Source: Ixodes scapularis
Taxonomy: Eukaryota; Arthropoda; Arachnida; Ixodida; Ixodidae
Reading direction: 5' to 3'
NCBI RefSeq assembly: GCF_016920785.2
Contig: NW_024609837.1
Location: 21,521,207-21,585,206, forward strand
Length of the DNA: 64,000 nucleotides
The translations under genes were made by a program, and so were the position numbers. The notes beneath the pieces are model-generated. The model ran no database searches. It was not told the DNA's origin and saw nothing but the letters and a program-made list of their open reading frames with translations. Below are positions 55,311-64,000 of the stretch, piece after piece. The first letter of the stretch is position 1. Every line of letters starts with the position of its first letter.

Positions 55311-56213
55311 TTTTGAGACAGACCAGGTTCTAGGCTGTATAATCATACACACAACCCATTTTTTTTTATCTAGGAGGTGGTGTTTCGCTTCCCGTTCTCC
55401 GAGCTGCGATGCATTAACACGCTCCGCTTCCGATCTTCCGTCGGTCGGAAGCGAGAAATCCCGGGAATTCTCCCCGGCTCGCGCATCACACGACAAAAAC
55501 GTCAGGCCTTTGTGATGCAGCGCTATGACGTCAGCTACGCGGTGGAAGCAGCAGGGAGACATGCTCGGGTGGCACAAACAGTCCTGTCTGACGGCCAATC
55601 AGTTTTTTTTTCAATTATATTTTTGCCATTAAACGTTTTTACTGTCAATCGTAGAGCTCACTAAATTCGTCTGCGGTGGTGTCAAGTGTGGAAGCCGCTC
55701 AATTGAACGACACACGCTAATATCTCCCCCCTCCCCCCCGGCCAGTTCGTCGGAGTGAACGACGAAGCTGAGGAAGAAATTACGACTGCTGTCGACGTCA
55801 CGGATGTAGTGACCGCAGTTTAGCGCGCAATGCTCAAAGCATGGAGGTAGCGATGACTCGTAAACATAAAAAACGTAAGCAAACGCTGTGGTTTGAATGG
55901 GCCTTAAAATTAAAGGCCCGTCCACACAGGAGCATTTCCTTAAGTTTTAACGTGAGACGTTCTCTGGACAGGTGTTCGGAATTTCGTGAAGTCGGAAAGT
56001 GAAGCCTGGATAAAAGCGTGGCCGCGAGGCTTGAAGCTGATTGGTTGACGCGTGGGAGAGGAGGAGTGAGATCCTCGACGCTGATTGGTTAACGTAGAGG
56101 TCATGTAAATAGCGGTATAGGTGAGCAGAAAATGTAGGCGAGGAGGCGAGGTGGGAGAGGAGTGGGTTAGAAGATTCTGGAAGATCACCAGGTTTATCAT
56201 TTCAGGCGTACAC
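55311..56213. other. No gene recognised
   Basis: GC-moderate, with a repeated GCTGATTGGTT motif at 56036 and 56080 and AAGGCCCGTCCACACAGGAG at 55912, which resembles the edge of a short mobile element that I cannot close. Confidence 0.35.
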
Positions 56214-56312
56214 ATGCCACGCCTTAAATTATCTGATGAAGAGCGCCGTGAACGTGGGCGTCTTGCTGAACAGGCTAGACAAGCTGCTGAGCGATTATAT
56301 AAATGTTTGTGA
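56214..56312 (+). pseudogene. Short charged reading frame, possible transposon N-terminus
   Basis: An acceptor-like TTTATCATTTCAG at 56193-56205 is followed by an ATG at 56214 and the peptide MPRLKLSDEERRERGRLAEQ, continuing ARQAAERLYKCL before a stop. The Arg/Glu/Ala-rich start resembles the first residues of large transposon-encoded proteins in arthropods (Helitron-like), but nothing else of such a protein follows. It may also be the first exon of an unknown gene. Confidence 0.25.
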
Positions 56313-57767
56313 TGCTAGAACGCTTCACGTATGCAACACAATTACCTAGCAATTTGCCATACATTCTTCGTAAATTACGTTATTAGTCACCGGGACATTC
56401 GCGCTTAGTGTGTCGCGTGAAAAGCTAATCCTTAATTGAACTGGTTGGTACAATTCATACAAAACCCGAATGTTCCGGTGACCCTCGACATAACCAGAAG
56501 CTTCCTTAACATAGCGCAACGTAAGGAAGAGCTGCTGAGTGAACGGGCAACGAAGCAGACCTCGAAGCGCATTAAGGATAACGCATGCTCCAAGGTTTCC
56601 GCGGCGGCGGTGCAGGATGTTCAGTGTGCGAGCTGGTCCGAAGTGGCGTGATCTGAAACAATTTCGTCGGCGGAGTTGCTCGGTTTCTGGGACACGCCCG
56701 GAGGTTTCATTTACTGCAATTAGGGCTGCCCGCTTTCCCACTTAATTGGCTCTTTTAGGGAAGGAATACCTACCTGCCCTTCCCGCCGCTATTTCTCTTT
56801 AATAAGCATCCGCCTTATCGATTTGAGGACGTCTTGATGGTTGATCGTGTTCAATCTTGTCATAACGTTCGTAGCTTTTGCTTTTTCTATTCGCGTACAA
56901 TTTTAAAAAGGCATTGAGCCAACGCAAAGATAGCGTAAAGATCATGGAATTTATTTCGCGTACTTAAGAAAGACAAATTAGGGCAATGACTCTCTAGATA
57001 TAAAACGTGCCGTAATTATAGAAAGCTTGTGAGAGAAGTGCGTATTGGTTTTTGAACTTTTTAACTTTATATTGGAAATTACAAGTTGCTGTTTTTCCAG
57101 AAAAATATGATGTATGATGAATCTTTGGCTACGAGAATCTTTTCATATTTTTTGAGCGCCCACCATTTCCGTTTCTAAAAAAGTGACGTATGTTTCTTTT
57201 AGCGGACACCAAATCTACGTCATCCAAAAGAAAAAAAGTGATCAAATTTTCCCACTTAAATAATAATTATGAAATTATTAAACCCACATAAGTTCTATGA
57301 TACATTTATTTCGAGTAGATTCTCAGATTTATTCTTCTGCGCAGAATAGTTAATACAAATCACAATCACCGAACTACAGGTACCCGGTAATAAGCAGAGG
57401 TGGCTTCGTCTATCGAACGTTCTTCGGTGGGAAAAGTCACCATTTCGTTTAATGAATCACAACTTTTCTCTGGATCCGTCTTTCTTTTTTTTTTTGCGTT
57501 CTTTTCCCCGGACAAACGGCATCCGGAAATTTATGGTTTGACGAGGGGAAACAATTCTTCCACTAAAACGTAGCCGGTGCGTTTAGTACAAATGCTCACA
57601 ATGCTGAGAAGTAACCTTTGCTGAAAATCAATGTTTTAGCTTAATAACAAAATACTCGACGTGTTGACTTTTCACCGCAACATACGTATCTACAAGCATC
57701 TCAAAACAAGAAGCATGACCCAGAGAGCGCACAAGAACATGGGTGTGCTAAATATAAAGAGCCGTTA
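56313..57767. other. No gene recognised
   Basis: GC-richer to about 56760, with overlapping frames on both strands, then AT-rich. No recognisable domain, repeat or RNA. Confidence 0.4.
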
Positions 57768-58819
57768 AAGGTTCCTTGAGGGGGTTTCTGAGATCACCCA
57801 AGTAACACGATAACTCTCACTGCGGGCTCTAATCGTCGTAGAAATTCACGAATCATAACGATGCACGGCCGATTTCTCTATTAAAATATTAATTAAAGTT
57901 CGAACGCACCGAGATCATTTCCGGTGATGGGAGAAGCATTGTTCCGGCAGCCAGGATGACATGTGACCAATAAAAACACGAAATTTTGTTAAGGTTACAA
58001 ACGCTGTTATTACAAAATGTGTATGCTTGTATAGACGGTAAAATCAAATGCGAGTATAGTCGAAAAACATGTTAATTTCTTCGCGGAGTCGAAATATAAT
58101 ACTGCTATAATCACCTCAACAACTACACAATCTGTTTTTATTATTTCTTCACCGCGGGAGTGATGTGTCCGATTGTCAGCTTTCTAGCGCGTGATTGCTG
58201 GGTTGAATTGCAGTCGGGGCTGTATGGGCTATCACTCTAAAAAAAGCCCGTGCGTCTGCTTTCCCGCACAACACTCGAAGAGCCAATCGGCGCAAATTAT
58301 GGAGGCAGCTCAACGAATGACAATGCCGAAACATATGTTTAGTCCAAAAAATGCAGTCTGAGTTGTGACATTAAGCAATGCAAGCGTGACGTTTTGCATT
58401 GCTTAATGTCACAACTCAGACTGCGTTTTTTGGTCTAAACAGATGTTTCGGCATCGTCATTCGCTGAGCTGCCTCCGTAAGTTGCGCTGATTGGTTCTCC
58501 GAGTGTTGTGCGTGAAAGTCTACGCACAGACCTTTTTTAGAGTGTACGAGCCGCGCGCATCCGAGATATCACTCCGCGGTTCTACGGGTTGGTGGCGCGA
58601 GGATCCTTCGCTTGCTATTGGCTGACAGTGGCACTGGTTTAGGTACATGTTCTTCCCATCACCGGAGATGATCTCGTTGTGTTGCGATCTTTGATCGCTT
58701 TTAATTAAAAAAAATCGGCCGCGTATCGTCATGATTTAAGAATTTCGAAAACGATTAGAGCCAACAGAGTGAGTTACCGTCATATCTAGGCGATCTCAAA
58801 AATCTCCTCAGGGAACCTT
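57768..58819. mobile_element. 1.05-kb element with about 180-bp inverted ends, TA-flanked
   Basis: AAGGTTCCTTGAGGGGGTTT at the left returns at the right as AAAATCTCCTCAGGGAACCTT-like sequence, with further pairing through GGCTCTAATCGT and GATCATTTCCGGTGATGGGA. TA flanks both ends (57766-57767 and 58820-58821). Its interior holds a second inverted-repeat element. No transposase frame. Confidence 0.8.
58233..58544. mobile_element. 312-bp near-perfect hairpin element nested in the previous one
   Basis: CACTCTAAAAAAAGCCCGTG at the left and CTTTTTTAGAGTG at the right mark the tips. The arms are about 150 bases. Near the centre GCAGTCTGAGTTGTGACATT with AAGCAATGCAA pairs exactly with TTGCATTGCTTAATGTCACA with ACTCAGACTGC around a loop of about ten bases. 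Confidence 0.9.
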
Positions 58820-58821
58820 TA

Positions 58822-60788
58822 AGGGAGTTTGGGTTTTAAACTCAATATACAAAATCCAGAATATCGGGTATTGATTCAAAGTGAAACGCTTGCTACTATT
58901 CTCGATCTTAATTTCTAGAGTTTTCGAGTGATAAATATTTTCTTTGATTACACCGCATAAAAGTATGTATTATAGAATGTCGATCGCGTCAAAACTGATG
59001 AATTTGTTCGTTCAGAATTAGTTTTTCACTCGTCACATTTTCGGAAATACTTCGTCGATTTGATCACTGCAACATACCAACTATGCTTTCTGTTTCTGCA
59101 TACCTGTTACTAACAATTGTTCGATAATCATAATGCTGACAACAGCTGTAGTTATTACGAGTCACTCTGCCCCTTCGAGAAAGAATGACACTCGTCGAGA
59201 TTGGGCTCGTCTTTAAAACTTAATACATCCCGTTTCATTAATTTCGTTTGCTACTACTAAGAAGAAGAAAAAAAGAAGAGATTAATAAGAACAAAGAAAA
59301 ACACAAAGAATGATGTTACAAACGAGACGAGAAGGCTAGCCCAGGCGTGACCATAGAAAACGTGTATCGAACTGACGGCGGCCCATTTCGTGTTGGGCAA
59401 ACACGAAAAACGGATTCTCATTTGCATTTGAAAGCCCAATTTTACGCCGTTACTTCGCTTCGTATTTTCCTGCGACGGAGTCCCTCTCTTATTCCGTTTC
59501 CCTGTTTCGACCTCTCATAAATTTTCGGAATCTCGGCGGCGAAGTGACAACGGGGGAGAGCAGAACGGGACCATAGAACTCGGGCGGTGCATTCGACGCC
59601 GTTTATTGTAACATTCGGTAATGTCCACCTCGACGATACTCTCTATCGCCGACGTGGACTAAGAGCGAGTCACCGAGAAAGAGGTGGAAACACAGTAAGC
59701 CACGGCCCGTGTTCGTTGAGATGTCTTCGACGATAGCATGATATAACTGAAAAGGATTTCTCGACGTTAGTAACGAAAATGATTTATGACAGGCTCGTTT
59801 GATTTCACATATATGCTCTCCGGGTCGGAACATGATAGCTAGATAATCACAGCACACGGGTTGTCAGCCACCTAAATACGATGGCGTCATACCATTTTAA
59901 TGATGCACCTGGAACAAGAAGCTAGCTATCGATAGCGAGGTGAAGAGTCTGACCGCAAAAGATGCAGATGTTGCAAGAAGCGAAGCTTCTTGTCGCGCCA
60001 ATCGGCACTGCGAAGTGCCGATTTGTGGGTCAAAATTAGGCTTTCGATATTTGCTTGTCCAAACTAAGGCAGTCGGTAGTCAGCAGCTAGATATTAGGGA
60101 TTTATTGAAACCACCCGAAAATGTCGAGCATTCGACCAAAACACCGACGAGCCGCGGGGGATCGGTGGACGGGTGGGCTAGCACACACTAAAGTCACTGC
60201 ACACCAGCTCGGAGCAAGTGAAGCGAAATCTCGTGCTTTAGGGAAAGCAGGATCCCTGGATTGAACACAAAGGTTCTAGGCTCACTAGCCCATATGCAAA
60301 ATCCTTGCCGGCTATCATCATAATGGCATTACAAGCCGCCACATTAGGGGGCTTATTGCATCCGATTACATCTTTCAGTTGCGGCCGAGGTGAATCTGCA
60401 TTTAACTTGGTTTTTATATTAAGTAAATTCACTTGTACACTCAACGGGTTGCTGTTTAGTTTCGGTTCAAAGAAGAAAAGAAAGACTGCTGTAAACTTTT
60501 AGAAAAAGGAATTGTGAGTAACGAGGTGGCAAGACTTGCCACTCAAGCGGTGAACTGGGCCATCCAGGTCAATGAACAGTCTTCATCGAAGGCGTTCTGT
60601 GAAGGGTTTGTACTGGATTTGCAACATGTGATCATATTTTGGTTCTACGACTCCCACTTTGTCGGGAACATTGTCTTTCGAGCGAAACTCTCGGTACGGG
60701 AACCCTCCAATATAGAGAAAATTCGATAGTTGATCTGGATTACACTAGATGGCGCTTCTTTTTACATATGGTCTATCCTCACTCCTGC
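58822..60788. other. No gene recognised
   Basis: AT-rich with a GC-richer patch at 59460-59700. Small hairpins (CAAGAAGCGAAGCTTCTTG at 59975, ATCGGCACTGCGAAGTGCCGA at 60000) are present. No exon is supported. Confidence 0.4.
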
Positions 60789-60970
60789 CCCTTTTTCATC
60801 TGAGTAAGAATTGTATCGGCTGAAATATCGGCGTGCGCTCGTGTACCACTACTGCGTGATGCACGGTAAAGACCCCAGGCTAGCGGTTTTATACTGCACC
60901 GGCTAAATTTCTCCTCAACAGCCGAGACCCCAGACGCCCATTGAGGCTGAGTAACCTCCGGCTGTGAAAA
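60789..60970 (+). repeat. SINE family S copy
   Basis: GTGCGCTCGTGTACCACTAC, GCGTGATGCACGGTAAAGAC, CCCAGGCTAGCGG, CTGCACCGGCTAAATTTCTC and GACCCCAGACGCCCATTGAG, ending in CCTCCGGCTGTG, are the family core and 3' end. Confidence 0.7.
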
Positions 60971-62030
60971 CATACACATACGTTTATTATTATTCATCAG
61001 TAAGCGGCGTTCATGTCGCACAAAACTCCGTCTCGCAAATTAAGTTTTTTTATTTGCTTCTTTTTAGGGTTTTCTTCTTTCATTGAAAACATCCAACAAC
61101 CTTTACAAAAAATAATTGCTTGGTCTATCTTTGAGCGATAGTAGAGGGCAATAAGTTTTAACATTGATAACGGAAGAACTTGTAGTCAGAGGGCGCTTGT
61201 AACTCATTCAAGATAGCGATTATTTCACTTTCAAAGCAACCCCCACACCACTTTAGCAACCTTCCGGTTACAGTAAAACCTCCACGTTCACCAACACGGC
61301 TAGTGTAATAAGTATTTACTATAGGCGGAAAAAAAGGGGAGCGCTTCTGTGGACGGGGTTTAGCGGGCTTCTACGAGGTCTTCGTGAAAGTGCATTTTCC
61401 GTTGCTTCAAAGTGCCCACTCACAAAAGAAAGAAAATTAAATTATTCCTCGGTGGCACGGTGGTTTTTCTTTATGAGGTTTTCGCCTTCAAATTATTTTA
61501 TCTTCGTTTCGAAGCGGCAAGACGTTTTTGAAGTTGTAGAAGCCCTGTTCATTCGCAGTTCGAGTGTCTTTTTAACTCGTTCTAAACAGGAATTAGCGTA
61601 ACCAATAGTTGCAACGCACCCATTTTTTTTTTACTTTCTCGTAAGTCTAGAGGGTCTATACATCGTGTCAGCTGAAGTCCAGGCTACGGTGTAAGCTTCA
61701 CTTTTTAGGTGAGGACAAGGCGGGGCTAAACGCGCGGCGCGAGGAATCAGATAGCGTTCTTGCGACGGGCATTCGAAAGGCGGCATCATTCCGCGGCCAC
61801 CGTGCCCGCGGCTGACACGGCTGAATGGCGAAACTGTGTGAGAACGAAAAAAATTATCTCGTTGCCATGACACCCCGGTACACCGTGATCTTTCTGCACG
61901 TGCGACAACCGCGCTGAAGCTCTGCGCGTGTGGAGAATGAGGCGGTACGAGCCTGTGCACTGCTGTGCACAGGCTCGTAGCAGTGCAGTTGTAGCAGTAC
62001 AGCTGTGCACTGCTGCCTGCCTCCTGCGTC
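60971..62030. other. No gene recognised; one hairpin
   Basis: Mostly AT-rich, with a CpG-rich patch at 61680-61850. At 61946-61979 TACGAGCCTGTGCAC and GTGCACAGGCTCGTA form a perfect 15-bp stem with a TGCT loop. Confidence 0.45.
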
Positions 62031-62033
62031 TTA

Positions 62034-62981
62034 TACCCAATTCACACGGCAGCGCAAAGTACCTTCAGCTTAGGTTCCTTAGATGAAGGTACCTGTAGAA
62101 AGCGACGTTCTTGATCACACGATAAATAAACATAGCAGTTTTAGTTGATGTCGATTGCATTCCTGCTAAACCGCGAGAGGAGCACGTGATAAACAATTAT
62201 TCCTCGAAATCGGTTTGACGCGCACTTTTTGATTATTGTGTGTATTATATCAGATTTAAATCCTAAATATTACTTGTGGTTACTTTTGCGGCAGCTTAAT
62301 TTCTTTTTTTTTCTTAATCTAGGGGCGTACCAAAATGAGTAAGTCTTGGTTTAAAACGTCTGACCCGTCTGGCCACACTGGCCCTAAATCATCTGCGTTT
62401 ACGTGTTTCCATTGTGAAACGGGCGACTTTTTCTGCTTAGCAGCTCCATTTTTTTTTTTTAAATACTGCCCGACAGAAACGAACCACATCAGAGTCTCAC
62501 GGTTACGCCCTCGAAAGCGATAGACGACGAAGGGGATAAAAGGACCTGGGCGGGAGAGTCGGACGACTCGCCTACAACCTCAAAAAGGAGATCGCAGTGG
62601 TTCATCGTGTTCGGGTTCGTAGCAGACATTGTTTTCCCCGTGCCGCCGCTGCTACCTGCTAGCTGGAGTATGCGTTTTATGTTAATGTATAATCCCATAG
62701 CATTTGTGTTAACGATCATTTCATAATTTGCTGCTTATATATATTCAATGTGTTATAATGCATCAAAGAAGATATATGGTATATATCTGTGATTTTTATT
62801 TTGAGTTCGTGGGTCCGAAGCTACTCCCTGTTGCAGTAAAGGGAACTCGGCGAGCTCCGTTTAACACGGGACCTCCCTTAGCGAAAGGGACCTTTACGCG
62901 CCGTGTGATCACGATCTCCAGCTCCCTTTACTACAGGTAAATGTGCTAAAGGTACCTTTAGGCTGCCGTGGGATTTGGGTA
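62034..62981. mobile_element. 948-bp element with short inverted ends, TA-flanked
   Basis: TACCCAATTCACACGGCAGC at the left and GCTGCCGTGGGATTTGGGTA at the right pair with two mismatches, and AAAGTACCTTCAGC pairs with GCTAAAGGTACCTTT. TA flanks both ends (62032-62033 and 62982-62983). Inside, 62835-62960 has further GGGAACTCGGCG and CTCCCTTTACT repeats. No transposase frame is visible. Confidence 0.75.
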
Positions 62982-63114
62982 TAACACCGTGCCCACGGGT
63001 CAACGAGTCATCTGCTGGCGCCGCTTGAAGCCATAGTGAGAGAGAGAAAGAGAGAGAGTGAAAAGCGAACTTTATCGGCACGTCGCGAGGAGCGCGCTGT
63101 CCTCACCTGGAGAG

Positions 63115-63890
63115 TATTATCCTACACCGTGGTCCAGACGCACCCGATGCTACAAGCGTGAGATCCGGGCTTTTAGCATATTTGGAGCGCGAGGATCTGG
63201 TACCACAGAGCATTTCTCGGCGAGCCTGTAGTCAGCGCAAGCTTTTGCAGCGGCGAGGACCCGAAACATGGTGGTTTTCAAAACCGACGAGAACGGGAGC
63301 AGTAGCCCGGGGAACGCGAGAAGCACGAGCAAGTATTCCATCGCTTGGGACAAGTGTGTTTCGGCGTCTCGCCGCATCAGGGCGTCCGTTACATGTCTTT
63401 TGTCTGCCGCTCTACCTTTTCACCTTCGGCGGCTGCGTCTCGAGGCGATCTGCCAGGCTTTGTCAGTATAGAGGAGGCTCTTGCACTGTTCAGGCATAGC
63501 CTCCTATATACTGACAAAGCCTGGCAGATCGCCGCGAGAAGCGGCCGCCGAAATGAAAAAGGTGGAGTGGCAGACAACAGATGAGAGGAGAGCCACTTGG
63601 CTGGTGCATCGCTTCGGCGAGACGCCGAAACATACTTCTCCCGAGCGAACAAGTGTGTTTCGGGTCCCCACCGCTGCAAAAGTTGTCCGCTGACGTCCAG
63701 GTTTTTCGAGAAGTGGCTCTTTGATGCTCTGTGCTACCGCATCCTCGCGCGACAAATCTGCGACCCGGCACTCTATGGCTTCGTCGTCAAACTGCCAGGC
63801 TTTGATAGTATAAAGGAGGCTATGGTTTAGGGCAACATACTCGCGCTTGTAGCATCGGCCGCGTATCTGGACTTAAGCAGAAACGAAGTA
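63115..63890. mobile_element. About 780-bp palindromic element, family of the 7.94-kb MITE
   Basis: Nearly the whole element is an imperfect palindrome centred near 63489. GATGCTACAAGCGTGAG pairs with CTCGCGCTTGTAGCATC, and the core GCGATCTGCCAGGCTTTGTC (63445 on) pairs exactly with GACAAAGCCTGGCAGATCGC. The right tip CAGAAACGAAGTA plus TA and the inner GCATCGGCCGCG match the 7942-8203 MITE. The left tip is diverged. Open frames on both strands mirror each other and are a consequence of the palindrome. Confidence 0.8.
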
Positions 63891-63892
63891 TA

Positions 63893-64000
63893 GCAGGATT
63901 GTTAGGCATCATGCTATCTTCCCATTTAATTGTTGTATTAGTTTTATAATTGATAATTCAATGTCCTTGCAGTTTCAGAATGTGGTTGGCCTCCACAGCT
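63893..64000. other. Window end, nothing recognised
   Basis: AT-rich, with no repeat or exon visible before the window closes. Confidence 0.4.

Noticed and set aside
63158..63830. Several overlapping frames on both strands near the window end
   Set aside because: They mirror each other because the region is a palindrome, and none has a recognisable domain.

Overview
This window looks like nuclear DNA of an arthropod, most likely a hard tick. That is my inference from the style of its retroelements and tRNA-derived SINEs; no single gene proves it. It has no bacterial gene packing, no operons and no long intact reading frame. It is AT-rich intergenic sequence carrying a dense, layered load of decayed transposable elements, tandem repeats and long inverted repeats.

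Layout. 0-9 kb: SINE fragments, two 3' ends of Ty3/gypsy-like pol (3.85-4.44 and 8.33-8.62 kb) and a TA-flanked hairpin element (7.94-8.20 kb). 9.8-10.3 kb: the most gene-like spot, with a CCAAT box, a TATA box and a short signal-peptide-like first exon ending in a consensus splice donor. 10.3-18.4 kb: mostly unannotatable, with SINE and MITE copies. 18.5-31.0 kb: one non-LTR retrotransposon (LINE) of about 4.9 kb, spread over 12.4 kb by at least four insertions. These are a 142-bp MITE, a 2.0-kb element whose ends are inverted arrays of a 16-bp satellite, a 418-bp MITE with an 8-bp target duplication, and a roughly 5-kb composite block holding a foldback element, a SINE and a dead gypsy integrase. 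31-34 kb: a SINE split by two tandem MITE units. 36.8-38.8 kb: a palindromic MITE, a 12-bp minisatellite, a CpG-rich possible first exon and a G-rich repeat block. 40-48 kb: further foldbacks, CACGTGAC-rich repeats, a 101-bp tandem array and a 204-bp duplication. 52.3 kb: another possible first exon. 54.5-55.3 kb: two head-on SINEs with two foldbacks between them. 57.8-58.8 kb: a hairpin element inside a hairpin element. 62.0-63.9 kb: two more long inverted-repeat elements.

How it works together. Nothing here forms a pathway or operon. The organising theme is repeated nested insertion, much of it by elements flanked by TA dinucleotides (Tc1/mariner-like target choice). Several insertions are self-proving because the host element resumes exactly after them. 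I found no convincing multi-exon gene, rRNA, CRISPR array or defence system. The LINE and gypsy reading frames contain stops and frameshifts and have lost catalytic residues, so they are relics.
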